A stretch of DNA of 64,000 nt from Gentiana macrophylla (GCA_026214975.1 CM047814.1:17321541-17385540); one strand, 5' to 3'; counted from the first letter of the stretch, positions 1-12,511 are shown. The notes: generated by a model not told the origin, from the sequence alone. A program made the numbers and translations.

Positions 1-603
1 GTCTTCCAGATATGAAAAAAAATTGCTTCTTTGACCGTCCTGTCGTAAAAGGTGGCCCAAAGTATTTCACATTTCCAATACCAAAAGGAATGCTCAACAT
101 CTGACAAACCTGAAACCGCATAGACTGTGGAAGAATCATATAATAAATAAATATTAGTTTTATGTGTGGTTTTTTTATTCACATATAATAACGCTATATG
201 AATCTCAAAAAAAATAAAATAACGCTATATGCTATATAGTCAACAGCATTAATCGTAAATGTAATCAAAATTAAGGCTCAAGTGTTGGTGAACACAAAAT
301 AACAAATATTCTATCTAGAAGAAAACAAAAACCATACCAATTTCAGTTTTTCTTCTTTATCATACGTGTGAAAGCTAATTATATTAAATCTCATTCTTGA
401 ATTCTTACAAAAATAAGGATGATATTATTTGCACCACACCTGAACGATATTTTGAAAATCGTTTTGATGTGGTGTAAAGAGAATGCGGAAAAATCACATT
501 ATTGCAAGTAAAACATTCTTTAATTTTATCTTTCTCTCACACTAAAATACTATTTAGTCTAAAGTAATTTCTAATTTATATATATTTCTTATCTAATATT
601 CTA
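1..603. other. AT-rich intergenic DNA, no gene seen
   Basis: AT-rich sequence with stop codons in every frame and no recognisable protein motif. A short hairpin lies near 445-475, where a segment around gatattttgaaaatcg folds on itself. Nothing else can be supported. Confidence 0.5.
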
Positions 604-861
604 CTACACTATCTCATAAAAGAATGTTGATTTTAAAAATAAATTGTCCGATAAAAATGTCTATTTTGAAACCAATGAATCATTTAATGTATTTTTTCCA
701 ACATACACTTATCATAACGTTTAATATTTATTTATTCATTTAATATTAAAAATAGTATTTATTATCGATAAGTGCAAATCTATCAATCACTAAAATCTGA
801 TATATTAATTGTTTTTTAATCTGTCTGATAAAAGTGAATATTTTTTATGGGGCGGAGGTAG
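604..861. mobile_element. Stowaway-like MITE
   Basis: The left end reads TA then ctacactatctcataaaa. The right end reads tttttatggggcggaggtag then TA. The right end reverse-complemented aligns with the left over about 30 bases, and both ends are flanked by TA, as in Tc1/mariner-type Stowaway MITEs. The inside is AT-rich and non-coding. The left terminus is more diverged than the right. Confidence 0.55.
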
Positions 862-1649
862 TAAGTGTTAATTCAATATTAATTGGTGGATCGAAACAGG
901 CAAGTGACAATTCGCTAATCTTTTTGTTTGTTGCAAGTTATATGAGGAATGGTGATACACACGAGTTTGTTATTCCATAAGAATGAGTTAGTTCAGTATA
1001 AATCATTTTAAATTTTACTCATATAATGATATTAAAGAATCAGATGAATTATAAATATTTTGTAAATCGAAAAAATTATAATATGTTGTTCGTATTAACC
1101 TCTGCTAATATAACGACACGGTGTAAGATAAAGTTACACGTTACTTAAGTACTAAGGTTTGTCTGTCCAATCAATGTGTTTTGGTGGTTAGAATCTTCAA
1201 ATATTGGCAAGACTACAACAAAGCTTCGATATGATCATAACCAAAAGCAAATTTGCTTTTGTAATCTACCTTAAATACCCTTCAAAGAAAAACATGTTTG
1301 GTTATTTTGAATTAATTTCGGTCAGTAGTTAAGCGTTTTTTATATTCAATATGGATCAGAAAATATATTTTATACATTTTGACCCAAATTTAAGCAAATT
1401 TTTTTTTACATTCTGTTTAAATTTTGATTCGTAATGAAAAAACACAAAATTTAAGAGATAAAATTGAGAAAAAGAACTATAATAAGATATTTTACTATGT
1501 GAAAATACATTCATGAACAAACGTACACATATGAATTGACAAAGTATTTTCTAAAACGACACTAAAAAAGAAACGGGGTATAAATACAACACGGAACTGA
1601 GTTGAAATATCCTTTATAACCATGAAAAAATTTATAATACTGGCCCAGA
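862..1649. other. AT-rich intergenic DNA, no gene seen
   Basis: No open frame of note, no protein motif and no clear repeat between the two small MITE-like elements. Confidence 0.45.
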
Positions 1650-1793
1650 TTGTAGGAAGGTTGTCAAAGTGTCATCACATTCTGACCAATTCATTTCTAA
1701 CATCTCTCACACGATAAAAGTGTATTATGTGAAAGAGAGTAAAAATGAGAGGCTACAATGTATCTGCCAAACTCTGGCACAACCTTCTTACAA
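1650..1793. mobile_element. Small MITE-like foldback element
   Basis: The segment starts ttgtaggaaggttgtc and ends caaccttcttacaa. The two ends form terminal inverted repeats of about 16-20 bases with few mismatches. A second inverted repeat inside (ctctcacacgataaaag against aaagagagtaaaaa) makes the unit largely self-complementary. No target-site duplication is clear, so the superfamily is unassigned. Confidence 0.45.
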
Positions 1794-3312
1794 CCGATAA
1801 CAGTAAAAATCTCTCTAATAAGCCGACTCGACCATACCGCTCGCTCCTCAGTTGAACAGGTCGTCTCTGACTTCCATAGACAGTTTATATGGCGTTAATG
1901 GACACGATCCTAGCTACAATTGATCCCATTAGTTGTCTCAACTCCAGGATTGATCACATCTCACGATTTTAGTCTAATTGAACCATGAATGCCATGATTG
2001 ACATTATAGTGGTTCTCAATCACTATTCCTACAATCAATGGACTCGTGCAATAACTCTGCCACGAGGAGCCTCATAAGAGGATTATCATTCCCAACATCT
2101 AGACCTACGTTCATTGGTTTGATCTACCATAATATATCTTTACGTAAAGCGATCTCAACGACATAGCCATAATCTACCGTTGAAATCTCCGGTTCTATAG
2201 TTAAATTTCTCCTAAAAGACTCCAACTATCCGATAAAATCACCCGACGATATTTCGGTGTTGTCAAATGATAACAACGTGATAAATTTAATTCAAGTTGT
2301 CTTCTTATCTTTTTGTGCTTTTCATGAAGTATCGTGGACGACATATAAACACAGATGTAGAATGTTCAGTCCGGAAACGTTATAAGATGGAGAAAATGTT
2401 TGCGTAGTGATCCATGTTCTATACCTTTTTGTATAAAAGTTATGTATAATAAAAAATATTTATAGAGAAAAAAAATTATAAATTGATTTATATGTAGGGT
2501 AGAATATGTTTATATGGAGAAAATGTTTGTGTCGTAATCCATGTTTATAAACCTTTTTGAAAAAGAAAAAAAAACTATGTATTTATTGGATTTTTTTTTT
2601 AAGTGCATGTCACAATAATGAACTTTTAAAGACCATGCACCAAGTTTTAATCCAAGTGACATATGATTTGGAAAACAAAATTACATGATCGGAAAATCAT
2701 CAAAACATAGAAATTTATTTTGAAAACCGTCAATTCGTGATGAATAGACGTTTTGATTTGAAGTGGAAAAAGAAAGTGTAATAATACGGATATATAATCA
2801 CTGTTGATTATAATGATCGTTTAAATTGATTTTAATATAAACTCATTATCATAAATATTATGTCATTGATTATCATCAACAATGATTGTGTCAGTGTCGT
2901 CATTAAAAAAAAAAAAAACTTATATAGAAGGAGTATATATATGATCAGTGTTTTTATTAAAGTCTAAAAAAGGATGTGTCAACCTTACATAGTAAGATGG
3001 GTCAATTATAATTGCTGCATAAAATGTGTGGGGCAAATTGATGTTTCACTTTCTAAGGGAAATAAAAATTATAATAACACAGGTGGCAGAAAATTATAGA
3101 AGAGAACATGGAGTGCATTTTGTCCTGTTTTTTTACCTACCCAAATTAAATAAAAGTATATAAATGAAAACTGTAAAGGAATGGTACTCTTTATTTTTAT
3201 TATTATTATTTTATCATAATGCAACTGGATGGACAACAAATAAGGCCATGAATTTGCAGTATACAGTTGGAAAGGGGGGCCCTTTTTCCCGTTGGAAAGT
3301 GGGGTTCATGTT
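1794..3312. other. Intergenic DNA upstream of copia element
   Basis: AT-rich sequence with homopolymer tracts (for example at about 2902-2920). Open frames are short and have no recognisable motif. Nothing else is supported. Confidence 0.45.
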
Positions 3313-3795
3313 TGTGTTCAAAATGAAGTTCAGAAAAAAAATTCAGACAATGAACAAGGGCCCAGCAATATTCTAATCAAGTTCAAATTAATTCAAATCA
3401 GTTTCGATCAGAATTCAAAAACAGATAATGCAGCCAAAATTCAAAAGCAGATAAAAGGGGATAATGCAGCTAGGATTAAATCGAAACAGTTCAAATCACA
3501 AATTTATCTCAAGTGAGCAAGATTGCTTCAAGAGAATACAAACAAGAAGATAAGATCTGACCTGATCAAAGGCTGGATGTGCAGAGTGAAGAGAGTCAAG
3601 AAATTACTGGTTTCTCATGAAAATAGTTTAAATCGATGTATTAAAGATAATAGATTTATCTCATTGAGTTTTAAATTAAATAAACCAGTGAAACGATGTA
3701 GTATAAATTGTAAGCCTTGGTTTCAACAATGAATAACAAGAAAAAGAAACAATAAAAGTTTTGATTTATTTTACATCTGTATTCCATTTTTCTTG
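3313..3795 (+). repeat. 5' LTR of copia element
   Basis: Matches 7570-8080 along its whole length, with shared blocks such as caagtgagcaagattgcttc and aatcgatgtattaaagataa. The first 60 bases are poorly conserved, so the start is approximate. The end is set by the primer site that follows. Confidence 0.8.
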
Positions 3796-3808
3796 TGGTA
3801 TCGAGAGA
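3796..3808 (+). other. Primer-binding site of copia element
   Basis: tggtatcgagag directly follows the 5' LTR. Plant copia elements usually have tggtatcagagc, complementary to the 3' end of initiator methionine tRNA. This site differs from it by a small change after tggtatc. Confidence 0.65.
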
Positions 3809-3936
3809 CGATTGGTCTTGATCACCATCCATATCGAAAAACAAATATCAGTCATGACAACCTTTTCACTTAACGTTACCCGGCCGTATCATTAAAGCTC
3901 ACCTCAAAAAACTATCCTCTATGGCGTGAACAGGCT

Positions 3937-4389
3937 TTGGCCCTTGCAGATAGCCAAGATCTAATTGGCCACCTCACTAATGAAACCCCTGCTCCAGAAG
4001 AGTTCATCACCAACACCATAAATACAACAGGCAACGCATCCACAACTCAGACATCAAATCCTGAGTATCAAAAATGGAAAAAAGCAGACAGGTTATTAAG
4101 AGGTTGGCTTATTGGTTCACTTTCGGAAGAGTCATTGGGGCTAGTCATAGGACTTGACTCAGCACTAAAAGTATGGAATGCACTTAAAAGTGCATATGCA
4201 CAAGACTCTCAGGAAAGAGAGTTCAATTTGAAACAACAAATAACCTATCTAAGGAAAGATGAAGAAAGGAGTATAAATGAGCACATTCAAGCTGTTCAAA
4301 GGCTATATGATAGCCTAGCTGCTTATTGGAAAACTTATACGATGAAGAAAAAGTCTACTTTCTTCTCACGACCTTGGACCTCGGTATGA
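3937..4389 (+). pseudogene. copia gag remnant
   Basis: A readable stretch of about 150 codons matches the UBN2-type copia Gag pattern: YQKWKKADRLLRGWLIGS, then a segment with VWNALKSAYA, then an LKQQITYLRKDE / INEHIQAVQRLYDSLA region. The start is lost. The frame is interrupted after LAAYWKT, and readable gag-like sequence continues in another frame. Gag forms the virus-like particle of the element. No CCHC zinc knuckle is visible in the surviving part. Confidence 0.8.
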
Positions 4390-4714
4390 GACATTTACCA
4401 CCACTATGCTCAAACCTCCAAGGCCTCACTACATTGAATTAGTTTCCCGATTGCGGAAATTTGGATCAAGAAGGACTGGTTTTTGGTCAAGGGCTCAGAC
4501 AGTCAAAATCTAACTCACATGGCCTTACGGTCAAAGACCACAACAGGCGAAAATACATCCAGGTTTAATTCTACAGGAAGGGGATTTCAGGCACAACAAG
4601 CAAGGGGCTCTCACACCAGTGATCAACAAAAAAGGTGTTCAAAAGGATGACCAAAGTGAAAGAGACCAATATAAAAATGAAACACACCAATTCTAGCAAT
4701 GAGTCACCGGTCAT

Positions 4715-5137
4715 GTGGCAAAAATCTGTTGGTGGAACACCAAAGCACAAGAAGAGATCATCCCTCAAGCTCTGTATGCTCTTACTTTGGACAACTCCAT
4801 TGCAGACAGTGAATGGATAGTAGACACTGGGGCATCTGCACATATAACAGGTAATCCTTCACTTCTCCATAACATAAAAAATTACACAAGGTTAGAAAAT
4901 GTCATAATAGGGAATGGCACAACACTTAAAATACATAACATTGTGGATTTACACATCAATCACAACTCTAAAACATTGATTGTCAAAAATGTGTTATTAG
5001 TACCACAAATGAAGAAAAATTCGATCTCTATCAATCAACTCACCAATCAATTTAATGCTTATTGTGTGTTTACTAACCATGATTTCACTCAAAAGGAAAG
5101 GACAGGCGAGGCGGTACTCACCGAAAGGAGGATCTGA
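4715..5137 (+). pseudogene. copia aspartic protease remnant
   Basis: Contains WIVDTGASAHITGN, the DTGA active site typical of copia proteases, followed by GNGTTLKI and VKNVLLVPQMKKNSISINQL, the usual link toward the GAG-pre-integrase region. The frame breaks at about 5080-5135. Confidence 0.85.
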
Positions 5138-5139
5138 GA

Positions 5140-5870
5140 GGATCTCTACTTCCTCACCAAGACAAGTTGGAGGTACACGCTTCACACCTTTGTCAAAGCT
5201 TGCACACGGTTATGGCACGAGATTGGGCCACGTTCGGTTTCCACTGTTTTCTTTTAAAAAATAAAAACCGTTGAGGTCATAGGTAGAAATAAGCGGGATC
5301 ATTTATGTGAAAGGCGCCAACTTGGCAAGCTTAGTAAACTTCCTTTTGATCGATCTGAACATATCGAGTACTTTTGAAATAATTCATTGTGACTTATGGG
5401 GGCTGCCCCGATTGAATCTTTAAGCAAATTTCAATATTATGTCGACATTGTTGATGATTTTACCAAGTATATTTGGTTGATCCTCACAAAACACAAGTCG
5501 ATTTCTTTGATGTTTATCTGAATTTTGAACAATATGTTTTAAGACAATTTAATAAGCACATTCAAAATCTACACGCTGATGGAGGATGATAGTTTGTCAA
5601 CACCAACTCACAGATCACCTCCTCAAACAAGGCATCATTCATCTTATTTCATGTCCTCACACACCCAGCAGAATGGGATAGTGGAGAGGAGACACAGAAC
5701 CATCAGAGAGTTAGGCCTTACCATGTTGTTCCATAGTAGAGCCCCCTTACATCTGTGGGTTGAAGCCTTTTCCACGGTGTGTATATCATTAATAGGGTCC
5801 CGTCATACGCCGCCCGGTATGAATCTCCATTTTTGGTCTCGCACCACAACCATCTGATTATAACAACTTA
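5140..5870 (+). pseudogene. copia GAG-pre-integrase and integrase remnant
   Basis: Fragments in different frames resemble the HTFVKACTRLWHEIGHVRF region of the GAG-pre-integrase domain (about 5180-5245). Next comes CDLWGLPRLNL-like integrase core sequence (about 5388), then HTQQNGIVERRHRTIRE with LHLWVEAFSTV (5665-5780), a hallmark of the copia integrase core. Several frameshifts and an internal shortening remove a complete D,D,E triad. Confidence 0.8.
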
Positions 5871-6379
5871 AAAGTGTTTGGTTCAAAATGCTACCCTACA
5901 CCATGGGACACCAAAAACATATGTTTGACCCAGAGACCTTACCTTGTGTCTTTGTAGGATATAGCAACCAACACAAAGAGGTATAAATGTTTCCATCCTA
6001 ACTCAGAAAATTCTTACATATCTAGGCATGTAGTTTTTATGAGAGCATCCTCCCTCTGAGACCTCTCCAATACAACATCAACAAACCCTATGTCCTTAAC
6101 ATATTTGACTCATGGCTTCCAAACTCCATACTAACCATGTCATCCCTCAGTTCCTACATCCAACCCGAAACTTGCTCTCCTGCAGCTCTGCAGGATCCCA
6201 TACCACCGGACCATCAGGATATCACACACACACACATCCCCATATCACACTCCAGCATACACACGACACTCTATCCACGGTGTCACATCTCCTGGCTCTG
6301 AAGCCAAAAGCAACGATTCCATTCTTGATTCCCAAATCCTCGTAATACCACATCTGTTTGAGATCCTCGCCCAACACCA

Positions 6380-6870
6380 CATATGTTTGAGCTCTCAGAA
6401 CACATTCGATCCTGATCACCATGCTTCTTCCCGAGAATGTCTCTACATCATGTATGCAAAGCGGACAAGGCCTTTGTATGGACTCAAAGCAGGTCCACTA
6501 GGGCATGGTTTGATAGATTCGATGCCTTTCTCTGCTATGGTTTCATATCACGATTTTATCGAGATCCTTCACTATTCTCTTACCATACTAATCAAGGCAC
6601 ACTTAGTGCTCTGCTTTATGTGGATGATATGATTTTGTGAGGTTCCAATGCTCGACTAATCAACTCGTTGGTGCATGTACTAAATCTTGAATTTGCAATG
6701 AAAGACCTAGGGCTGTCCACCACTTCTGAGGGTTCAAATCCATCGAGACTCAGCTGGACTCCATCTCCATCAAGCTCGTTGTGCCACCTTATCTTGGAAA
6801 GAGCTAGTATGGCCAGTTGCAAGCCTCTAAACACTCACTATGGCCACTAAATTTACTACACCTCAGACTC
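6380..6870 (+). pseudogene. copia reverse transcriptase remnant
   Basis: Fragments resemble the ARAWFDRFDAFLCYGF and LLYVDDMIL regions; the YVDD catalytic box lies at about 6617-6640. Much of the N-terminal RT half between 6060 and 6430 is replaced by low-complexity ACAC-rich sequence without homology. Not functional. Confidence 0.82.
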
Positions 6871-6989
6871 ACCACTTACAGCGGATGTGTCCTATTACGG
6901 AAGTCTCGTTTAGGGCCTTCTGATACTTGACCTTCACGGACGGATCTCTATGCAATCAAACATTTATCCCGATTCATTTACAAGCACTA

Positions 6990-7560
6990 CGAGGCACATA
7001 TGCAACTTGTTCATAGGCTCCTCGGATATGTAAAAGGCCACGAGTTTCTCTGGGCATTTCCTCAAAGCCTCACTGAAACTTCACTAGCTTGCGCTTTTCG
7101 GATGCAGTTGGGCGGCCGTCCAATTACTAGAAGGTCGATCACCGCTCTTGCACGTTCCTTGGTCCCAACCCTAATCTCCTGGTGTGCCAAAGCGACCTAC
7201 CAACTCAGGATCCGGCCACAAAAATGAATCTGAGCAATGGCACACCACGACAAAACTCACTGGACCACCTATATTCTCAAAGAACTACAAGTAACATCAC
7301 CATCCATACACACTCTCTGCTTGTGACAACCTCGATTGCATTATACATGACCATCAACCCGATGTTTCATGCTAGAAGCAAACACATCAAATTAGACTAT
7401 CATTATATACGAGAACAAGTAGCCCGTAAACTCCTGATTTCTAGGCACATTCGACTCAAGATCGGGTGGCGGATATCTTCACCAAACCAACTTTGCCCAA
7501 ATCAACTATTCCAGACGGTTGAGGACCAAACTAGGCTTGGTTCCATTACAACTTTAGTAT
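6990..7560 (+). pseudogene. copia RNase H and 3' coding remnant
   Basis: The stretch SKHIKLDYHYIREQVARK (about 7375-7430), preceded by MQLVHRLLGYVKGH, is typical of the C-terminal copia RNase H. A DIFTK-like tail follows before the purine tract. Several frame breaks are present. Confidence 0.8.
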
Positions 7561-7569
7561 GCGGGGAGG

Positions 7570-8080
7570 TATTAAAACAACTATCTGACCACAAGAAATG
7601 AAGTTGAGAAAAAGAATTGAGACGAGGAGAATTGGAGGACAAAGAACAAGGGCCCGTCAATATTCTAATCAAGTTCAAATTAATTCAAATCGGTTTGATC
7701 GAATTCAAAAGCGGATAATCGACCAAAATTCAAAAGCGAGATAAAGGGGACAATCGGCCCGAGGATTAAATCGAAATAGTTCAAATCACAAACTTATCTC
7801 AAGTGAGCAAGATTGCTTCAAGAGAATTCAAACAAGAAGATAAGATCGGCACGATCAAAGGCTGGATGTGCAGTGAAGAGGTGTCCAAAAGCTCTTTGGT
7901 TCTCTCATGAAAATAGTTTAAATCGATGTATTAAAGATAATAGATTTATCTCATTGAGTTTTAAATTAAATAAACCCGTGAGACCGACTAGTATAAAGCT
8001 GTAAGCAGGTTGACAATGAATAACAAGAAAGAAACAATAAAGGTTTTGATTTATTTTACCTCTGTATTCCATTTTTCTTG
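7570..8080 (+). repeat. 3' LTR of copia element
   Basis: Begins just after the purine tract gcggggaggt and matches 3313-3795. Both LTRs end in ttccatttttcttg. It carries several extra CG-rich substitutions relative to the 5' copy. Confidence 0.8.
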
Positions 8081-10903
8081 ATATCATCATCCCTAATTGG
8101 CCGTAAAAATCAAATGACGCGGTATGAATTACATTTAAAAATAAAATGTGTATAGTTTGCCACATGGGTGCACTCCGCATATGACGTGTGCACCCAATAA
8201 CTTCCTTACAAAATGAACTCTCATGTTCTCCTTTAGCTCCGACACTCTACCACTCTGAAACTCTCATGCATGTTCCATCGATGACACGTAATATATGAGG
8301 AGTGGGAAAAGATGAACCTGTTATTTTTCATGAGTGAGAGAGACGTGAAATGTAACTAGTTTTCGCATATATCAGGAAAAATGATGGGCTATAACGAATA
8401 TTGATGTTGAGGAAGCAGAAAGAGAATATAGTTAGCTAGAAATTAAGTGACTTATGAAAAGATTTATAAGAGATCGGATTATATATATATCGAAGATGGA
8501 TCACAACAAGCCAAAGTTAAAGATATGAAATGAATGTTGGATCAATAATATATTGCAAATACAAAATAAAAATGATCGAGTTGGAGCTAATTAAGCAGAG
8601 TGATAATTTATTTTATTAATTTGATATATAATTAATCATTTATATATTTCAGATTTGGTTCGATTTGGTCTAATGGATTGATTTAGTTTTCGGGATTTTC
8701 GTTCACCCCAACAATACATATTCTCTAATATTTACTATGAGAAAACTAATACAATACAGACAAAATATCATATCATGCATTTTTATTATTTAAAATGATA
8801 TAGTTGTATTGCAAATAGACTTTTGCACCGCACTATTTTGTTGGGAGTGTTAAAGTATTCATGTAAAATATCAAAGAAAGTAGGAAGGAAACAAAAAAAA
8901 ATCCGACTGGAGGAGAGTTAAAGTAGTACATCGTATCATGATTCATAATAATTCGGGGCCGCATCATTTGGTTCAATTATTCTGGACATATATAGAGATG
9001 AAATAATTGAGCTCATTGCAGTTTAAGTACTGAGTTGTATTGTTCCCCCGACATGACCGGTTGGTGAAGTTTCTTTCTTAACTATGTCTTTACGGGCAAT
9101 TATTTGTGATACCCGAGTTTAATTTTGTCGTGACGCCACTTAATTACATGTCCAGTGACAAAACTCTAGTGCAATTCAGGATGGTGTCTATCTTTCCTTT
9201 CAATCCTTTCATGTGTCGTAAGTTTTAGTTTAGTTTTCATTAAGTTCCAGCATGTTTTCTAGTTTGTGTAAGTTAGGGTTTTATGTATAAAGTTGGCTTA
9301 TGTTGAACCTTCGGTAAGGGAGCAGTACTTCTTAGTTGAGGAGAATAGTTCGGCTGATCTTTATCCTATCTATCAAGATAAGGACTCGTGCATCAAAGAT
9401 TTTCTTTCACTTATGGGAAATTATGTGTTTTTGGTGATATTCATGCTATGTGCTAATTTTTCTGCATATCAAGTTTCTAAATATTGGGTTTGGCCCTTAG
9501 ATTAGTATGAAGTATGATGAGATCTCTGTTTTTTGAACAAATCTGTTTGTTGGCCACCGGCTTAGCGGCAAGATGGAGCCTTTGGATAGCCGGAATCCTT
9601 CTTTTGTTTTTATGAACTGCTATAAAGTTTAAATAGATGCAGGCCCCAAAATAATCAGTATGGATAACATGTGCTAAATTATGGTTTTGTTGATGTTACA
9701 AATCATGTTTTAGGGTTTATATTGAAAGATGATCATGTTCATGTTTTAGTTTGTAATTCACAAAGAATTCAAGTATGTTATGTGGTCTTGACATCATGCC
9801 TATATGATTCTATTTGTTCAAGAATGTGGTACTCGCTTTAATAATTGAATCTTAGCTATTTGTTAAATGTTAAAGATATGAAAATCTTGTTGTCAAGAAT
9901 TTAAAGGTTAATATATATCATGACACTAAGCATGTCCTTAGTTTGTTATGTTATATGGCCATATGCTAGTTGACATATACTTGTTATATGATATAAGAAT
10001 GCATGTTTTAGGATTATATGATAAATGTGATGTCCATGGTTTATGAGTACTAAGCACGTAATGTAAAGAAGTTATATAATGACATGACAAGTTAATGAAA
10101 GAGGACTTCAAAAAGTTAATGAAAGAGAAAAGATATTAAAGTAAAGCATAAAAGAGATGTTTGAAGCAAATGTTCATGGTCACAGGGCAGCGAAGACCAG
10201 GTGTTAAAGCGTAGTCGGAAAGCTAACGATACGTGTTTACGTTAAATTAAAAGAAAAAAAAATCGTGTAGATTTAATCCGTCAAGCCACAATAAAATATA
10301 TTAATTTTCTTTTTGATAAATGCTGATTTTTTTCTTCCGATCGATAAAGGTCGATAAAAAAATTTATTTGACCAAAAAAAAATAGACATACAAACAAATT
10401 TTAATAATTTTTTTGCATTCTGGGATGTTAAAAGCAGCTATAAGTGTTGGAAAAAATATAGAACTTAGGATTTGTGAAGAATTAGAAAACTCCAAGACAG
10501 CGTTAATAACGTTGTCTTTTAAAGAATGTTTAAATCATGGACGGACCCGACATGGAGGAGGGGGTGCATGGCCCCACTCAAATTCGAGTGTGAAATTACT
10601 AGTATATTTTCCTCTAATAATATTAAATACATGTGTATGTATATATTTTGAACTTCTTTAATAAAACTCTACTTGTAAATTTCAATTGGTATGGTGTCTG
10701 AAAAGTCTTAGCCAAAAGTCGAAGTTTGAATCTAGCTGCATCACACTTTTTTAATCCTTTTTTTATTTATTTTTAAATCTACGAGTTTGTAATTTATGTT
10801 TTATTTTAAAGCTTTACAGTGTTTAATATTTATGTTTTCCCACTTTTCTTATTACCATTTGTGAATTTTCTAGAAAAATTTATTACATATTTTAGTGAGA
10901 ATT
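8081..10903. other. Intergenic DNA with weak repeat-like stretches
   Basis: AT-rich, no gene recognised. A 70-codon open stretch at 9293-9505 has no motif and no start context. 10535-10760 starts ggacggacccgacatggagg and contains a diverged tRNA-like B-box (gaagtttgaatc at about 10720), which resembles the debris of common plant non-autonomous elements; its ends could not be fixed. Confidence 0.4.
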
Positions 10904-11003
10904 NNNNNNNNNNNNNNNNNNNNNNNNNNNNNNNNNNNNNNNNNNNNNNNNNNNNNNNNNNNNNNNNNNNNNNNNNNNNNNNNNNNNNNNNNNNNNNNNN
11001 NNN
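10904..11003. other. Assembly gap (100 N)
   Basis: Exactly 100 N, a conventional placeholder for a gap of unknown size. Distances across it are not reliable. Confidence 0.99.
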
Positions 11004-11401
11004 AAGACAATGCAACATATTTAGCTTTCATTAAAAGGAAAGCAGAGGCGATCAGATAAAGCATATTTCACCAAATTTATTCTTCACGTATGACTTTCAG
11101 AAGAAAGACAATATTATTATTCAAGAAACCAGATCTTGTAACAATCCAACAGATTTGTTATAGCACAACGCATACCGCTACAAATTCAAAGATCGAGAGG
11201 GGACATTAGTATTGTTTTTATATTTTTTACCAATAAAAATAAATCGTTTTTACGATCTCAGTGAGAGCACTGGCTCCCACCTTTCCTCACATGGGTCCAC
11301 ACCTGGGAGAGAGATCGAAAGCGAATTTCGACCATTACAAAGTCAAAACTTTCTCGAAATATGGTGTCTGGTAGATCGAGCCACGGTGCACATATTATAT
11401 A
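11004..11401. other. Intergenic DNA before LEA promoter
   Basis: No coding signal. The sequence from 11200 to 11400 is less AT-rich than its surroundings but shows no motif. Confidence 0.4.
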
Positions 11402-11578
11402 CTATCCCGTCCCAAAACGTAAGTCCAATTAGTATTTTGTTCTTTCTGATAACGTAAATTAATAATAGTCAATGATCATTTTATATATTTTCATCAAAAT
11501 TAATAAAACATAATCAATTTAATCAATATTCTTAATATATGTAATCCAAACGAAATTATATTGTGGGGACAGAGGTAG
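11402..11578. mobile_element. Stowaway MITE upstream of LEA gene
   Basis: Starts ctatcccgtcccaaaac and ends ttgtggggacagaggtag, with TA on both outer sides (11400-11401 and 11579-11580). The termini are inverted repeats of the Stowaway type and the inside is AT-rich. It ends about 265 bases upstream of the likely LEA TATA box, so it could affect promoter spacing. Confidence 0.72.
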
Positions 11579-11772
11579 TACATAACACTACCATCGTATA
11601 ATGGATATTTTGGTAATTTCAAGCATCCATATCTCATTTCTAAGGGTGAACGCTGCTCGAATGCGGCAGTTTTACACGGCCTCTACTATTACGTGGTGCC
11701 GCAAATTAATAACCTGTCTGCCTGCCTGCCTGCCTGAACTTCATTCCCGACACATAGGGGGAGAGGCAGGCA

Positions 11773-11851
11773 ACACGTGTCCGTGTTTGCTCTACTTTCT
11801 TGCTTTACGCAACACGTGTCATCATCCCTTAGCCTCTGCCGATCTATTTAA
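11773..11851 (+). promoter_or_regulatory. LEA core promoter: two ABRE/G-boxes and TATA
   Basis: Two copies of acacgtgtc lie at about 11773-11781 and 11812-11820. CACGTG/ACGTGT is the ABRE/G-box bound by ABF/AREB bZIP factors in ABA and drought signalling. A TATA-like ctatttaa follows at 11844-11851, about 100 bases before the ATG. Paired ABREs fit the family's known induction by ABA, drought and seed maturation; the regulation here is inferred. Confidence 0.7.
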
Positions 11852-11954
11852 GTTTGCTTAAGCAAAATGCTTTTATCTTCATCTTCAAGCTTTGATTAGT
11901 ATCTGATTTGGTTTTAGTTTTACAGAGAAAACGAAAAAAAAAAAAGAAAACAAC

Positions 11955-12511
11955 ATGCAGTCTATCAAAGAGAAAGCATCCACTGTTGCTGCTTCTGCCA
12001 AAGCAGGAATGGACAAAACCAAAGCTACCGTCCAAGAAAAGGTTGTAGTAATTTTACTCAAATCTAATTTCCATTTTCTGCTTTGTACGTGATAGCTTTT
12101 TAGTTACCATTTTGTTACCAATAGTGATTTTGTTAAATCTTGAAAATGATCGATGTGGAGATATAAATGTAGGTTGAAAGAGTAACAGCACATAATCCAG
12201 CAGAAAAAGAGATGGCAACAGAGAAAAAAGAAGAGAGGATAAACCAGGCTGAACAAAACAAGCAGGAGGCTCGTCAACATAATGCTGCTGGATCCAAGGA
12301 GGGTGGTGAGGCTCACTCCTACTCAACCACTGGTGCACCCGGTGCTGGTACCGGGTTGCATCAGAAGTCCGCCCTGCCGGGTTACGGCACTGGGGAGCCG
12401 ACAACAGGGCGGGTGGTTGAAGGAGTGGAACATACACGTCCTGTCGGAGCGGCTACCGGGACAGCAAGGCCTAGTGCAGCACACAATCCACAACAAGAAG
12501 GGGTTTTGTAG
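11955..12511 (+). CDS. Late embryogenesis abundant protein, group 1 (LEA_1, D-113/LEA4-5 type)
   Basis: Two exons, 11955-12041 and 12173-12511, joined by a phase-0 GT..AG intron of 131 bases, encode about 141 residues. The N-terminal third (MQSIKEKASTVAASAKAGM, then repeated KEK/EKK segments to about residue 65) is the amphipathic helical LEA_1 domain (PF03760). The rest is Gly/Thr/His/Gln-rich and disordered (GAPGAGTGLHQKSALPGYG). It has no signal peptide or membrane segment, and a cytosolic or nuclear location is expected. Such proteins protect enzymes and membranes during water loss. The start is the first ATG after the TATA box and leader, in the good context caacatgc. The gene is intact. 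In Arabidopsis the comparable LEA4-5 gene lies beside the homologue of the next gene here. Confidence 0.93.

Larger units (their letters stand above)
3313..8080 (+). mobile_element. Decayed Ty1/copia LTR retrotransposon
   Basis: Two diverged LTRs (about 3313-3795 and 7570-8080) enclose gag, protease, integrase, reverse transcriptase and RNase H remnants in the order protease-integrase-RT-RNase H, which defines Ty1/copia. A tRNA-iMet-type primer site follows the 5' LTR and a purine tract (gcggggaggt) precedes the 3' LTR. The coding part is broken by many stops and frameshifts and is too short in the integrase and RT segments. The LTRs differ at roughly 10-15% of positions by eye, so the copy is old and cannot be autonomous. 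No convincing target-site duplication was found. Confidence 0.88.

Noticed and set aside
9293..9505. 70-codon membrane-like open stretch
   Set aside because: No homologue recognised, no splice or promoter context, in AT-rich DNA where such lengths occur by chance.
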